A stretch of DNA of 35,175 nucleotides from an uncultured Bacteroidota bacterium (GTDB lineage: Bacteria > Bacteroidota > Bacteroidia > Bacteroidales > F082): assembly GCA_937912115.1 (NCBI GenBank), contig CALDOI010000064.1, positions 1-35,175 of the forward strand. Direction: 5' to 3'. Within the stretch, counting starts at the first letter, position 1. Every line of letters begins with the position of its first letter. Under the pieces are notes generated by a model, which was not told the origin of the DNA, searched no databases, and saw only the letters and a program-made list of their open reading frames with translations. Shown piece after piece: positions 8,751 through 18,500 of this stretch. Position numbers and translations under genes: made by a program.

Positions 8751-11507
8751 ATGGTAGATTTACGAGAAAGCCAAGATTTTGCTTTACATTTCAGTCAGTT
8801 TTATAATGGTGAATTTGGGCATAGTGCCTATGTTGAATATAGTCATGATCAGGGAACAACATGGGAAGTGATAGAAACTATGTCACCCAATAATGACTGG
8901 AATAGTAAAATCGTAGATCTTTCTTCTATATCAGGACCAAGTAGTGAGCCTGTAATGGTTGCATTTCATGGTGATGATAATGGTGACTGGGCATCTGGCT
9001 GGGCAGTAGACAACGTTGAAATTAAAAATGGCCCTGCTCCCGTACTTGCATATTATGTGTTTTTGGATAATGTTTTCGAAGCACAAACCGGCTGGAATGA
9101 AACAACCTATACATTTCCAAATCTAACTTATGGAGTACCATACGAAGCATGTGTGGTTGCTGTTTATGAATGCGGAGTCAGCGAACCAAGTTGCACAACC
9201 TGGGAGTCGATATTTTTACAAGCTCCACGAAATTTATCAGATACCTATCTGTATGGAACTAATGAAGTTCCACTAATGTGGAATCCACCCATGACAGGTG
9301 GTACAGGCAAATCGGCAGACTTTAGCATTGTTTATGAAGGCCCAAATCAATCACCATTCAATAACAATTCCGATGCTGCAGACAGTGTTACAATAATTGA
9401 TTATGAAGGGGAAAGAGGTCGTAATATGGGCGATTTGCAATTTTCATTCCCGAATGCTGGGACTGGTGAGGCCGGGTGCGAAACTGATGGGGAATTTATT
9501 TATACTGCTCAATGGAATGGGGATAATTATTTTAAATATGATTTAGCAGGAAACCTATTGGAGACATTTACAATTTCAGGCACCTCGGGTGTTCGCGACA
9601 TGGCATGGGATGGAGTTTTTTTCTATGGGGCAGCAGCTAATTCATCTGTGTTTGTTATGGATTTTACAACACATACACTTGTTACTTCTTTTACTGCACC
9701 TACTGATGTAAGGGCAATAGCCTTTAACCATTTGGATAATACGTTTTATGCCAATAATTGGGGTACGGATATTATTTGTTTCGACGTAAATGGCACAAAT
9801 CTGGGATTTTTTACGCCGGGTGTTTCAGCCATCTATGGTTTAGCTTTTGATAATTGGTCAGGGGCAACTGCCGATAAATACTTATGGGCATATGATCAGG
9901 GGGAAAATAACCTTTCTCAATACTTGTTGCCATTGGGGACACCCACCGGTTTAACAATTAATGTGGCTCAAATTATCGGTTCAAACGAACTGGCAGGGGG
10001 ATTATTTACTCATCCGGCATTATATGATGAATATGAAGTAACTTTGGGTGGCAATGCACAAAATGACATTGTTTGGGCATTGGAAATTGCAGCTTATTCC
10101 GGAGGTCCAACAGGAACAATACCCGACGGACTTGCATCATTTAACCTTTACCGGGATGGTGTGAATATTGCCAATATTCCGTATGACGGTCAGGGGGTTG
10201 AAGATTGGATAACCTATATTGATAATGGTCTGGTACCAAATCCATATATCTATAACGTATCTGCTCTATATGAACTGGACATTTTTGGTTTTCCGGGTGA
10301 AACTGCTGAGTCGGCCATGGAAGGGCCTGATAGCGTGAATGTGGTATGGGGATCAATAATTCCATTTGTTGAAAACTGGGATAATGGAACATTCACATTC
10401 CAAAACTGGACTTTCAACGAAAATTCAGCCAACTGGGTAATTAATTCACAAGAAGGCGAACCCGAACCGGCGGCAGAATTTACATGGGATCCATTGCTCG
10501 AAAATGATTATTCAGCAACTTTAACAAGCTATCCAATTATAGTTGATTATATAACCGAAGGAGACCTGTTTTTAACCTTCGATTTAAAACTTGTCGATAG
10601 GAATTCAACCGGAAATGAAAAGATGCTGATTGAAATTTATGATGGAACCACATGGCATTTGGCAGCAGAATTTTCCAATGCCGGGAAGTTTGGTTTTTCA
10701 AATAATATCCTGATTATCACCCAATATGCTACGGGCAATGCTATTAATATTCGCTTTAATGCCAGCGGGCAAAATTCGTTTGATATAATTTCATGGTTTG
10801 TTGATAATATTAGTGTTTATCGTGAGTGTATCGCACCCACTGATCTTACAGGTGAACCCTTATGGGATCCTTTAACAAATGAACCATATATTGAAATTTG
10901 TTGGGATGCTCAGGATATACCAGTGTCGATTATCAATAATACATTAGTAATTGAAAAAATAAATGAAACTCCAACTGTTGATAACAATACCCTCTATCGC
11001 TCAATTGCAGGGTTTAATGTTTATAGGAAAGTGATGAATGAAACAGAGTATGAACTGTATGATGTAGTTGACTTTATTGATGGGCAAACTTACTATTGTT
11101 ACAACGATGGATACCCAAATATTAATCTTTATAATGGTTATTATTATAAGGTAACGGCAAGTTATACAAGTGAAACAGATATGTGTGAATCATCACCAGC
11201 CATGGCACTTGAAATACCTTATGATGACTATGTGCTTGTTTATTTTGAAGGGGTTGATGATAATAGTATTATTCAACATATTGCTGTGTATCCTAATCCA
11301 GCAAAAGACAATGTTTACATTCGTTCAACATTGCTTATCAAGCACATAACAGTAACAAACTATGTTGGTCAAACCGTGTTTTCTGAGAAGATTAATGGAA
11401 TTACCAACTATAACCTCTACACCAGTTCATATAAACAGGGAATTTATTTAATAAGTGTTGAAACTGAAAATGGAACAACTACAAAGAGAATGATTATAAA
11501 TAGATAG
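8751..11507 (+). CDS. C-terminal fragment of second giant surface protein (propeller-like, jelly roll, T9SS sorting domain)
   Basis: A 918-aa open frame whose first ATG falls in the middle of a choice-of-anchor J/MAM-like domain. It has no signal peptide and no visible promoter, so it is not an independent gene. It contains the rest of that jelly roll (DNGDWASGWAVDNVEI), a propeller-like set of repeats (GCETDGEFIYT through YLWAYDQG), a second jelly roll (about nt 10350-10820, ending SWFVDNISVYREC), a fibronectin-like segment, and a T9SS type A sorting domain (IAVYPNPAKDNVYI to KRMIINR). Similarity to the neighbour at 353-4774 is continuous. The true coding frame extends upstream across the TAA at 8571 into the preceding fragment. 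Confidence 0.7.
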   Translation: MVDLRESQDFALHFSQFYNGEFGHSAYVEYSHDQGTTWEVIETMSPNNDWNSKIVDLSSISGPSSEPVMVAFHGDDNGDWASGWAVDNVEIKNGPAPVLAYYVFLDNVFEAQTGWNETTYTFPNLTYGVPYEACVVAVYECGVSEPSCTTWESIFLQAPRNLSDTYLYGTNEVPLMWNPPMTGGTGKSADFSIVYEGPNQSPFNNNSDAADSVTIIDYEGERGRNMGDLQFSFPNAGTGEAGCETDGEFIYTAQWNGDNYFKYDLAGNLLETFTISGTSGVRDMAWDGVFFYGAAANSSVFVMDFTTHTLVTSFTAPTDVRAIAFNHLDNTFYANNWGTDIICFDVNGTNLGFFTPGVSAIYGLAFDNWSGATADKYLWAYDQGENNLSQYLLPLGTPTGLTINVAQIIGSNELAGGLFTHPALYDEYEVTLGGNAQNDIVWALEIAAYSGGPTGTIPDGLASFNLYRDGVNIANIPYDGQGVEDWITYIDNGLVPNPYIYNVSALYELDIFGFPGETAESAMEGPDSVNVVWGSIIPFVENWDNGTFTFQNWTFNENSANWVINSQEGEPEPAAEFTWDPLLENDYSATLTSYPIIVDYITEGDLFLTFDLKLVDRNSTGNEKMLIEIYDGTTWHLAAEFSNAGKFGFSNNILIITQYATGNAINIRFNASGQNSFDIISWFVDNISVYRECIAPTDLTGEPLWDPLTNEPYIEICWDAQDIPVSIINNTLVIEKINETPTVDNNTLYRSIAGFNVYRKVMNETEYELYDVVDFIDGQTYYCYNDGYPNINLYNGYYYKVTASYTSETDMCESSPAMALEIPYDDYVLVYFEGVDDNSIIQHIAVYPNPAKDNVYIRSTLLIKHITVTNYVGQTVFSEKINGITNYNLYTSSYKQGIYLISVETENGTTTKRMIINR

Positions 11508-11545
11508 TTTTTGGAGTTTATCTCCGACTTTAATTCCGTGATTAG

Positions 11546-11580
11546 GGGAGCATATTTTGGTTTGTGTGCTCCCTTTTTAT
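11546..11580 (+). terminator. Rho-independent terminator after the giant surface protein
   Basis: The arms gggagca (11546-11552) and tgctccc (11567-11573) form a 7-bp stem, extendable by a wobble pair and an A-T pair, followed by ctttttat. It lies 39 bp after the stop at 11507. Confidence 0.75.
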
Positions 11581-11629
11581 TTGCGTATTGACATAAAAAA
11601 ATACATTATGAGCCTATTAGGGGGTTTTT

Positions 11630-11708
11630 GTCATTCTGAACGCAGTGAAGAATCTAAGCATATTGAAGATATGGCAATGTAAAGATTCTTCACTGCGTTA
11701 CCAATGAC
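11630..11708. repeat. Palindromic intergenic repeat (gtcattctgaacgcagtgaagaatct family)
   Basis: The left arm (11630-11655) and right arm (11683-11708) are inverted copies; agattcttcactgcgtt pairs perfectly with its partner except near the outer ends, around a 27-nt centre. Sequences of this family, beginning GTCATT and carrying a GAAGAATCT or GAAGCAATCT arm, are widespread between genes in Bacteroidota. A degenerate relative lies at 33-110. Confidence 0.75.
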
Positions 11709-11756
11709 AACATTCATGTTAGGTTAATTTGCTAATAACCATTTCCCAATATCTAT

Positions 11757-11764
11757 TATCTTTG
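11757..11764 (+). promoter_or_regulatory. Bacteroidota -7 element (TATCTTTG) for the TPR lipoprotein gene
   Basis: TATCTTTG matches TAnnTTTG exactly. A TTTG lies upstream at 11728, but the 25-nt gap is wider than usual, so the -33 part is doubtful. The implied leader is about 110 nt. Its end (about 11840-11870, attgcgcctccgcggtgaaa) resembles another recurrent intergenic sequence type in this phylum. Confidence 0.4.
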
Positions 11765-11878
11765 CACTCTTAATTTAATAAATTAATGGAACACCGATGG
11801 AGCGTATTGAAGAGATGAGGATGACAAAATCTTTTCTCAGCTCCATTGCGCCTCCGCGGTGAAAAAATTTATAAACAC

Positions 11879-12727
11879 ATGAAAAGAATTATTTTTTTAT
11901 TATTAGCACTCCCATTTTTATTTGCGTGCAATTCAAATGATACCAAATCAGAAAATAATACATCTGAAAAGCAAACAAAGGTTGAAACCACTATTGAGAA
12001 TGGAACACCTAAAATTACCTACACTCTTGGTGATAAAAAAGCTGATAGTAAAGAAGTTGAAACTGTTGCTGAGGAATTAGTACCGGTTTCGGGTCTTGTA
12101 TCAAAAACTGGTAATGAATCAGCAAAGCGTGAAACCATAGAGGATGAAGACGAAGCTTTAAAGAAGCGCAGAGCTCACACTCAATTTAATAATGGAACTA
12201 ATTTTTATAAAAGTGGTGATCTTGAAAATGCAATCCAGTCGTTTAAAAACTCATTGGAGTTTAAACCAAATAACGCAAAAGCATTTTATAATCTTGGCAA
12301 TATTTATTATGATCTCGGACAAAAAGATCTGGCTCAATCATATTACAAGGATGCTGTTGAAATTAATCCTGAGGATTCTTTATCGCTAGTTGCAATTGGT
12401 TTGATTTGCACCGAAAAAGGCAACCTACCCGAAGCCCTCGATTATTATAATAAAGCCGTTACCGTTGCACCAACGTTTAGCATGGTATACTTTAACAGAG
12501 GAACTCTGCTAGGTCAAAACAAGCAATATCAACAATCGCTGGATGATTTATCAAAGGCCATTAAATACGATCCGGGTAATTCCGAAGCCTATATTAATAG
12601 AGGTCTTGCCCATTTTTACATGAAGAACATCGATCTTGCATGCAAGGATTGGAAAAAAGCAAAGACAATGGGAAACCCAAAGGGTACTCAGGCTGTGGAT
12701 ATTTATTGTTCGGGGAAAGGGAAGTAG
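11879..12727 (+). CDS. TPR-repeat lipoprotein
   Basis: A 282-aa predicted lipoprotein. The start at 11879 gives MKRIIFLLLALPFLFAC with a lipobox (LFAC, Cys17); the in-frame TTG at 11846 would add 11 residues in front of the signal peptide. A low-complexity Ser/Asn/Glu/Lys linker (about 18-100) is followed by four to five tetratricopeptide repeats to the C-terminus, with typical signatures such as AFYNLGNIYYDLGQKDLA and AYINRGLAHFYM. TPR lipoproteins scaffold protein complexes at the outer or inner membrane; the partner is not visible here. It converges on atpC across a shared hairpin terminator. Export and repeats are clear, the specific role unknown. Confidence 0.85.
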   Translation: MKRIIFLLLALPFLFACNSNDTKSENNTSEKQTKVETTIENGTPKITYTLGDKKADSKEVETVAEELVPVSGLVSKTGNESAKRETIEDEDEALKKRRAHTQFNNGTNFYKSGDLENAIQSFKNSLEFKPNNAKAFYNLGNIYYDLGQKDLAQSYYKDAVEINPEDSLSLVAIGLICTEKGNLPEALDYYNKAVTVAPTFSMVYFNRGTLLGQNKQYQQSLDDLSKAIKYDPGNSEAYINRGLAHFYMKNIDLACKDWKKAKTMGNPKGTQAVDIYCSGKGK

Positions 12728-12749
12728 AAGAGCTAATACCATATAAAAC

Positions 12750-12783
12750 AAAATCCCGATAATCAAACGACTACCGGGATTTT
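12750..12783. terminator. Bidirectional terminator between TPR lipoprotein and atpC
   Basis: aaaatcccg (12750-12758) pairs with cgggatttt (12775-12783) in a 9-bp stem whose A/T ends provide a T-run on either strand. It sits between two convergent genes. Confidence 0.75.
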
Positions 12784-12820
12784 CCAGTGGTTACCTGCAT
12801 TAGCAGGTTTAGCATATTTT

Positions 12821-13054
12821 CTACTCAGCCAATATCAGCACTTTATTATCAAGAACTTCAATAACACCACCTTTAATATCAAAAAACTCTTCTTTTCCGT
12901 TTTTCTTAATCTTAACTTTACCTTGCTTTAATGCTGAAATAAGAGGAGCATGGTTATTTAAAATTTCAAACGAACCATCTATTCCTGGTAACTGAACCAG
13001 TTCGGCTTCACCTTCGTAAATAGTTTTGTCAGGAGTTATTATTTCAAGATTCAT
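12821..13054 (-). CDS. atpC: F1Fo ATP synthase epsilon subunit, short form
   Basis: A 77-aa epsilon subunit of the F1 central stalk. It shows the N-terminal beta-sandwich only: MNLEIITPDKTIYEGEAE, then the conserved GxFxxLxxHAPLIS-like segment (GSFEILNNHAPLISALK). The C-terminal helical hairpin of about 130-aa epsilon subunits, which inhibits ATP hydrolysis in other bacteria, is absent; short epsilon subunits are usual in Bacteroidota. It is the second gene of an atpD-atpC pair, 99 bp after atpD. The remaining ATP synthase genes are not in the window, consistent with the split arrangement of this phylum. Confidence 0.93.
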   Translation of the reverse strand: MNLEIITPDKTIYEGEAELVQLPGIDGSFEILNNHAPLISALKQGKVKIKKNGKEEFFDIKGGVIEVLDNKVLILAE

Positions 13055-13084
13055 GTTTCTATCTATGTTAAATGTTAAAAGTTA

Positions 13085-13101
13085 CCTGCCCGTCCGGCAG
13101 G
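13085..13101. repeat. GC-rich hairpin (CCTGCC/GGCAGG) between atpD and atpC
   Basis: cctgcc (13085-13090) and ggcagg (13096-13101) form a perfect 6-bp GC stem with a 5-nt loop, notably GC-rich in AT-rich surroundings. It is followed by ataacttataacaaataac-type sequence. Both resemble recurrent intergenic repeats of Bacteroidota. Without a T-run on the minus strand it is not an obvious terminator; it may affect mRNA stability between the two genes. Confidence 0.5.
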
Positions 13102-13153
13102 CGGATTTGTTATATGTTGGTTTTAATAACTTATAACAAATAACGTATAACTA

Positions 13154-14668
<1,515 letters not shown>

Positions 14669-14696
14669 CTATTATTTAAGGATTTTAATGTGGGCG

Positions 14697-14704
14697 CAAA
14701 TATA
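14697..14704 (-). promoter_or_regulatory. Bacteroidota -7 element (TATATTTG) for atpD
   Basis: Read on the minus strand this is TATATTTG, an exact TAnnTTTG, 35 bp upstream of the atpD start. No TTG is found at the usual -33 distance. Confidence 0.45.
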
Positions 14705-14913
14705 GTAATTTCTCAAATAAAATATGTAAGCAATAAGATATATGTTGTAAAAGTGTGTAAACTATGTTGGAAGATTAGTTGTGCACAAAAAATGTTGTGT
14801 TATTAATATGAGAATTGCGATGAGCTTCATGATAACTATCTAGCAAAAAAATAACATGATAACGACAATCAAATTTTCATAATAATTAGTATTTTTACAC
14901 AAACAACAAAATC

Positions 14914-15435
14914 ATGGTAAATAAAGAAATAAAGCTTCTTGAGAGTCAAATTGAAAAACTAGCCTCTCCTGGTTTTGACTTCGATGCATGGAAAGAATAT
15001 TCATTAATTATTCTTACTCGTATTTTTGGAAAACATGATTCGAAAATCAAACAACTTAAAAATATTGAATTCGAATTTAATTCATGGTCATTGCGCGATG
15101 CATCGGGTAACGAATCCTATGAAGAAGGTTCAAAGAAACTTGCTAAAGAAGTAATGCAAGCTGCCATCGACGAACTCAAAATTTATGGATTACCTGATAT
15201 TGATAATAATGCTGGTCAAGAAGCAAATGAAATACTTACAATTATACTCGATGAGTTTAAAGGGTCACAATTGAAAGAGTTTCATAAAATTATCAAATCG
15301 AAAAATAGCTTAACCGAAAAGAAGCGCAGAGTGAAAGAATTAATTGAGGAGCTGGGTGACTTTGCCAGTATTGATATTATTTCAAATATATTAACCAGTC
15401 CAAAGGTATCATCGTTTATAATTAAAAAGAAGTAG
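14914..15435 (+). CDS. Unrecognised 173-aa helical protein
   Basis: I do not recognise this family with confidence. The protein is soluble, mostly helical and highly charged, with no signal peptide or membrane segment. The N-terminal half contains FDFDAWKEYSLIILTRIFGKHDSKIKQLKNI. That layout, an acidic stretch, W, a hydrophobic helix, an IFG turn and another helix, is reminiscent of N-terminal modules found next to nucleotide-binding or immune-type effector domains, but here it stands alone. The C-terminal half is two or three amphipathic helices ending in a Lys tail (IIKKK). The gene lies alone between divergent atpD and ileS. TATTTTTA at 14890-14897 is a near match to the -7 consensus. Codon use looks like that of its neighbours. 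Confidence 0.7.
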   Translation: MVNKEIKLLESQIEKLASPGFDFDAWKEYSLIILTRIFGKHDSKIKQLKNIEFEFNSWSLRDASGNESYEEGSKKLAKEVMQAAIDELKIYGLPDIDNNAGQEANEILTIILDEFKGSQLKEFHKIIKSKNSLTEKKRRVKELIEELGDFASIDIISNILTSPKVSSFIIKKK

Positions 15436-15538
15436 ATAAATATTGATTTTTTCTGAGGAAAACAGCTCCCTATAAACGTTTTTATGCTATTATTTTTTTA
15501 CGCCTCTTTATAATAAGAGCTATCTACCTCATTTTTAT

Positions 15539-15546
15539 TATTTTTG
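15539..15546 (+). promoter_or_regulatory. Bacteroidota -7 element (TATTTTTG) for ileS
   Basis: An exact TAnnTTTG 35 bp before the ATG at 15581, but only 17 bp before a possible TTG start at 15563. This spacing favours the ATG as the real ileS start. Confidence 0.5.
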
Positions 15547-15580
15547 CCACCTTATTTTTTAATTGAGCAAAATTGTCCTA

Positions 15581-18500
15581 ATGGGAAGAAAATACAATGA
15601 ATATTCACAACTAAACCTACCTCAACTTGCTGAGGAGGTTAGAGCTGTGTGGGAACAAAATGATGTTTTTGAAAAGAGTTTAGAAAACAGAAAAAACAAT
15701 AAGCCTTTTGTATTTTACGAAGGACCTCCATCCGCAAATGGAGTTCCCGGAATTCATCATGTGATGGCTCGTACAATTAAAGATTTGTTTTGCCGATACC
15801 AAACCCTTAAGGGAAGATTTGTTGAGCGAAAAGCAGGGTGGGATACTCATGGATTGCCAGTTGAAATTAGCGTTGAAAAAACCCTTGGAATAACAAAAGA
15901 AGATATAGGAAAAAAAATAAGCGTTGAAGATTATAATAATGCATGCCGTACCGAGGTGTTGAAATATAAAGATCTTTGGGATGACCTTACCAAAAAAATT
16001 GGATATTGGGTTGATCTTGAAAATCCATATATAACTTTTGATAACAAGTATATAGAATCCGTATGGCATCTCTTAAAAATGCTACACGAAAAAAACCTCC
16101 TTTATAAAGGATATAGCATTCAACCTTATTCTCCTGCTGCAGGAACAGGACTTAGTACACATGAAATAAATCAACCAGGTTGTTATCGTGATGTAACCGA
16201 TACAACTGCTGTTGCGCAATTTAAAGTTATTAAAGAAGAAGCTCCTCATAAGATATTTGAAGGTGTTGAGGGTGATCTTTTTATATTGGCCTGGACAACA
16301 ACTCCCTGGACTTTGCCATCAAATACTGCACTTGCTGTTGGCGATAAAATTGATTATGTTAAGGTTGTTACTTTTAATCCATACACGGGGATTCCAATTA
16401 CAGTAATTCTCGCCAAAGAAAGACTCAATTCTTATTTTAATGAAAAGAATAAAGATCTCTCTTTCGAGGATTATAAATCTGGCGATAAAAAAATACCGTT
16501 TAAAGTTGTTGGTGAGTGTAAAGGGTTTGAATTAACGGGAGTTAGTTATGAGCAACTCTTTCCATGGGTTAAGCCAATGGGTAAAGCATTTGAAGTTATT
16601 CCGGGAGACTTTGTTACTACTGAAGATGGAACAGGTATAGTACACATTGCTCCCACGTTTGGAGCCGATGATGATCGTGTAGCTAAAATATTGGGAATAG
16701 TACCTCTAGTTCTCATTGATAAAATGGGAGAGCGACGCCCAATGGTTGATTTCAAAGGACGTTTTTTCACACTTGATGATTTAGATGAAGGATTTGTAAA
16801 GGATTATGTTGATGTTGATAAATATAGCGAATTCGCAGGCAGATATGTGAAAAACGACTATGATGAATCGCTTGGTAAAGATGATACATCATTGGATATT
16901 GATCTTGCTGTTAGCCTGAAAAAAGATAATAAGTCATTTAGAGTAGAAAAACACGTTCACAGTTACCCCCATTGCTGGCGTACCGATAAACCAATTCTCT
17001 ATTACCCACTTGATAACTGGTTTATTAAAACCACTGCTCTTAAGGATAGAATGATTGAGCTTAACAAAACAATTAACTGGAAGCCAAAAGCAACTGGAGA
17101 AGGTCGTTTTGGAAACTGGCTTGAAAATCTGGTTGATTGGAATTTATCTCGCTCAAGATATTGGGGTGTACCATTACCAATATGGGTAACCGAAGACGGG
17201 CTTGAGATAAAAGCTATTGGTTCAGCAGAAGAATTAAAAGTAGAAGTGGAGAAATCCATGGTTGCCGGAACTATGACCAAAAATCCGATGGCTGATTTCG
17301 AACCGGGAAATATGAGCAAAGAGAACTATGAAACTTTTGATTTTCATAAACCTTATGCTGATGAAATTATTCTTGTTTCGGAAAGTGGTAAGAAAATGAT
17401 GCGCGAACCCGGCCTTATTGATGTGTGGTTCGACTCGGGGTCAATGCCATATGCCCAATTTCATTATCCATTCGAAAATAAAGAGGTATTTGAAAAGAAC
17501 TTCCCGGCTGATTTTATTGCTGAAGGAGTTGACCAAACACGAGGATGGTTTTTTACTCTTCATGCAATTGCAACTATGTTGTTTGATTCGGTAGCATATA
17601 AAACTGTTATATCCAATGGTTTGGTTCTCGACAAAAATGGCAACAAAATGTCAAAACGTCTTGGCAACGCAGTGGATCCATTCGAAACCATCAATAAATA
17701 TGGTCCGGATGCTACAAGGTGGTATATGATTACTAATTCACAACCATGGGATAACCTGCGTTTTGATGAAAATGGTATTGATGAAGTAAGAAGGAAATTA
17801 CTGGGAACCCTATACAATACTTATTCATTTTTTGCCCTCTATGCAAATATTGACGGTTTCTCATATAGTGAAGATGAAATTCCTGTTAGTGAAAGAACAG
17901 AACTTGACAGATGGATACTTTCGGAGCTTAATACTCTTGTGAAAAATGTTGATGAGTCACTCAGTAATTTTGAGCCCACCAAAGCCGGAAGGGCAATTCA
18001 ATATTTTGTAAATGAACATCTAAGTAATTGGTATGTGCGCTTATCACGAAGAAGATTTTGGAAAGGATCTTATACAAAGGATAAAATAGAAGCCTATCAA
18101 ACATTATATACAGTACTCGAAACCATCGCTCAAATAAGCTCACCAATTGCGCCTTTCTTTTCCGACAGGTTATTTGTTGACTTGAATAATGTGAGCGGTA
18201 AACACAATGTTGAATCGGTACATTTAACTGATTTCCCTGTAGTAAATGACGAGTTAATAGATAAGGATTTGGAAGAGCGAATGGAACTTGCTCAAAAGAT
18301 AAGTTCGATGGTGCTATCCCTGCGTAAGAAAAACTTCTTAAGAGTACGGCAACCGTTGGCAAAAATCATAATTCCTGTATTTTCCGATTATACATTAGTT
18401 CATATTAAGGCGGTTGAAGATTTAATTCTATCTGAAGTTAATGTGAAAACCATCGAGTATCTCACTGATTCAACAGGAATACTTGTTAAGAAAATTAAGC

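Larger units (their letters stand above)
4881..11507 (+). pseudogene. Second giant T9SS surface protein gene, split by one in-frame TAA at 8571-8573
   Basis: The two open frames 4881-8573 and 8751-11507 are in the same frame. The 59 codons between them are open and keep clear similarity to the intact paralogue. Around the break this gene reads LEDF-stop-DPTFPPVGWQ where the neighbour reads TEDFEGALFPPTGWQ. The stop therefore sits on a Glu codon: GAA to TAA is one substitution. Read through, the protein would be 2208 aa with a signal peptide and a T9SS sorting domain. No other disruption is seen in the roughly 977 codons after the stop, so the lesion is recent, a sequencing error, or tolerated. 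The separate fragments are listed as their own entries. Confidence 0.75.

Noticed and set aside
8751-11507. Treating the 918-aa frame as an independent gene
   Set aside because: It starts inside a jelly-roll domain, has no signal peptide despite a T9SS sorting domain, and is in frame with the upstream part through open codons.
15563-15580. TTG start for ileS
   Set aside because: It lies only 17 bases after the -7 element; the ATG at 15581 gives the usual N-terminus.
15680-16069. Antisense 129-aa frame within ileS
   Set aside because: It lies wholly inside a strongly conserved gene on the other strand and resembles no family.
17961-18362. Antisense 133-aa frame within ileS
   Set aside because: A shadow of the conserved coding strand, with no start signals or recognisable domain.
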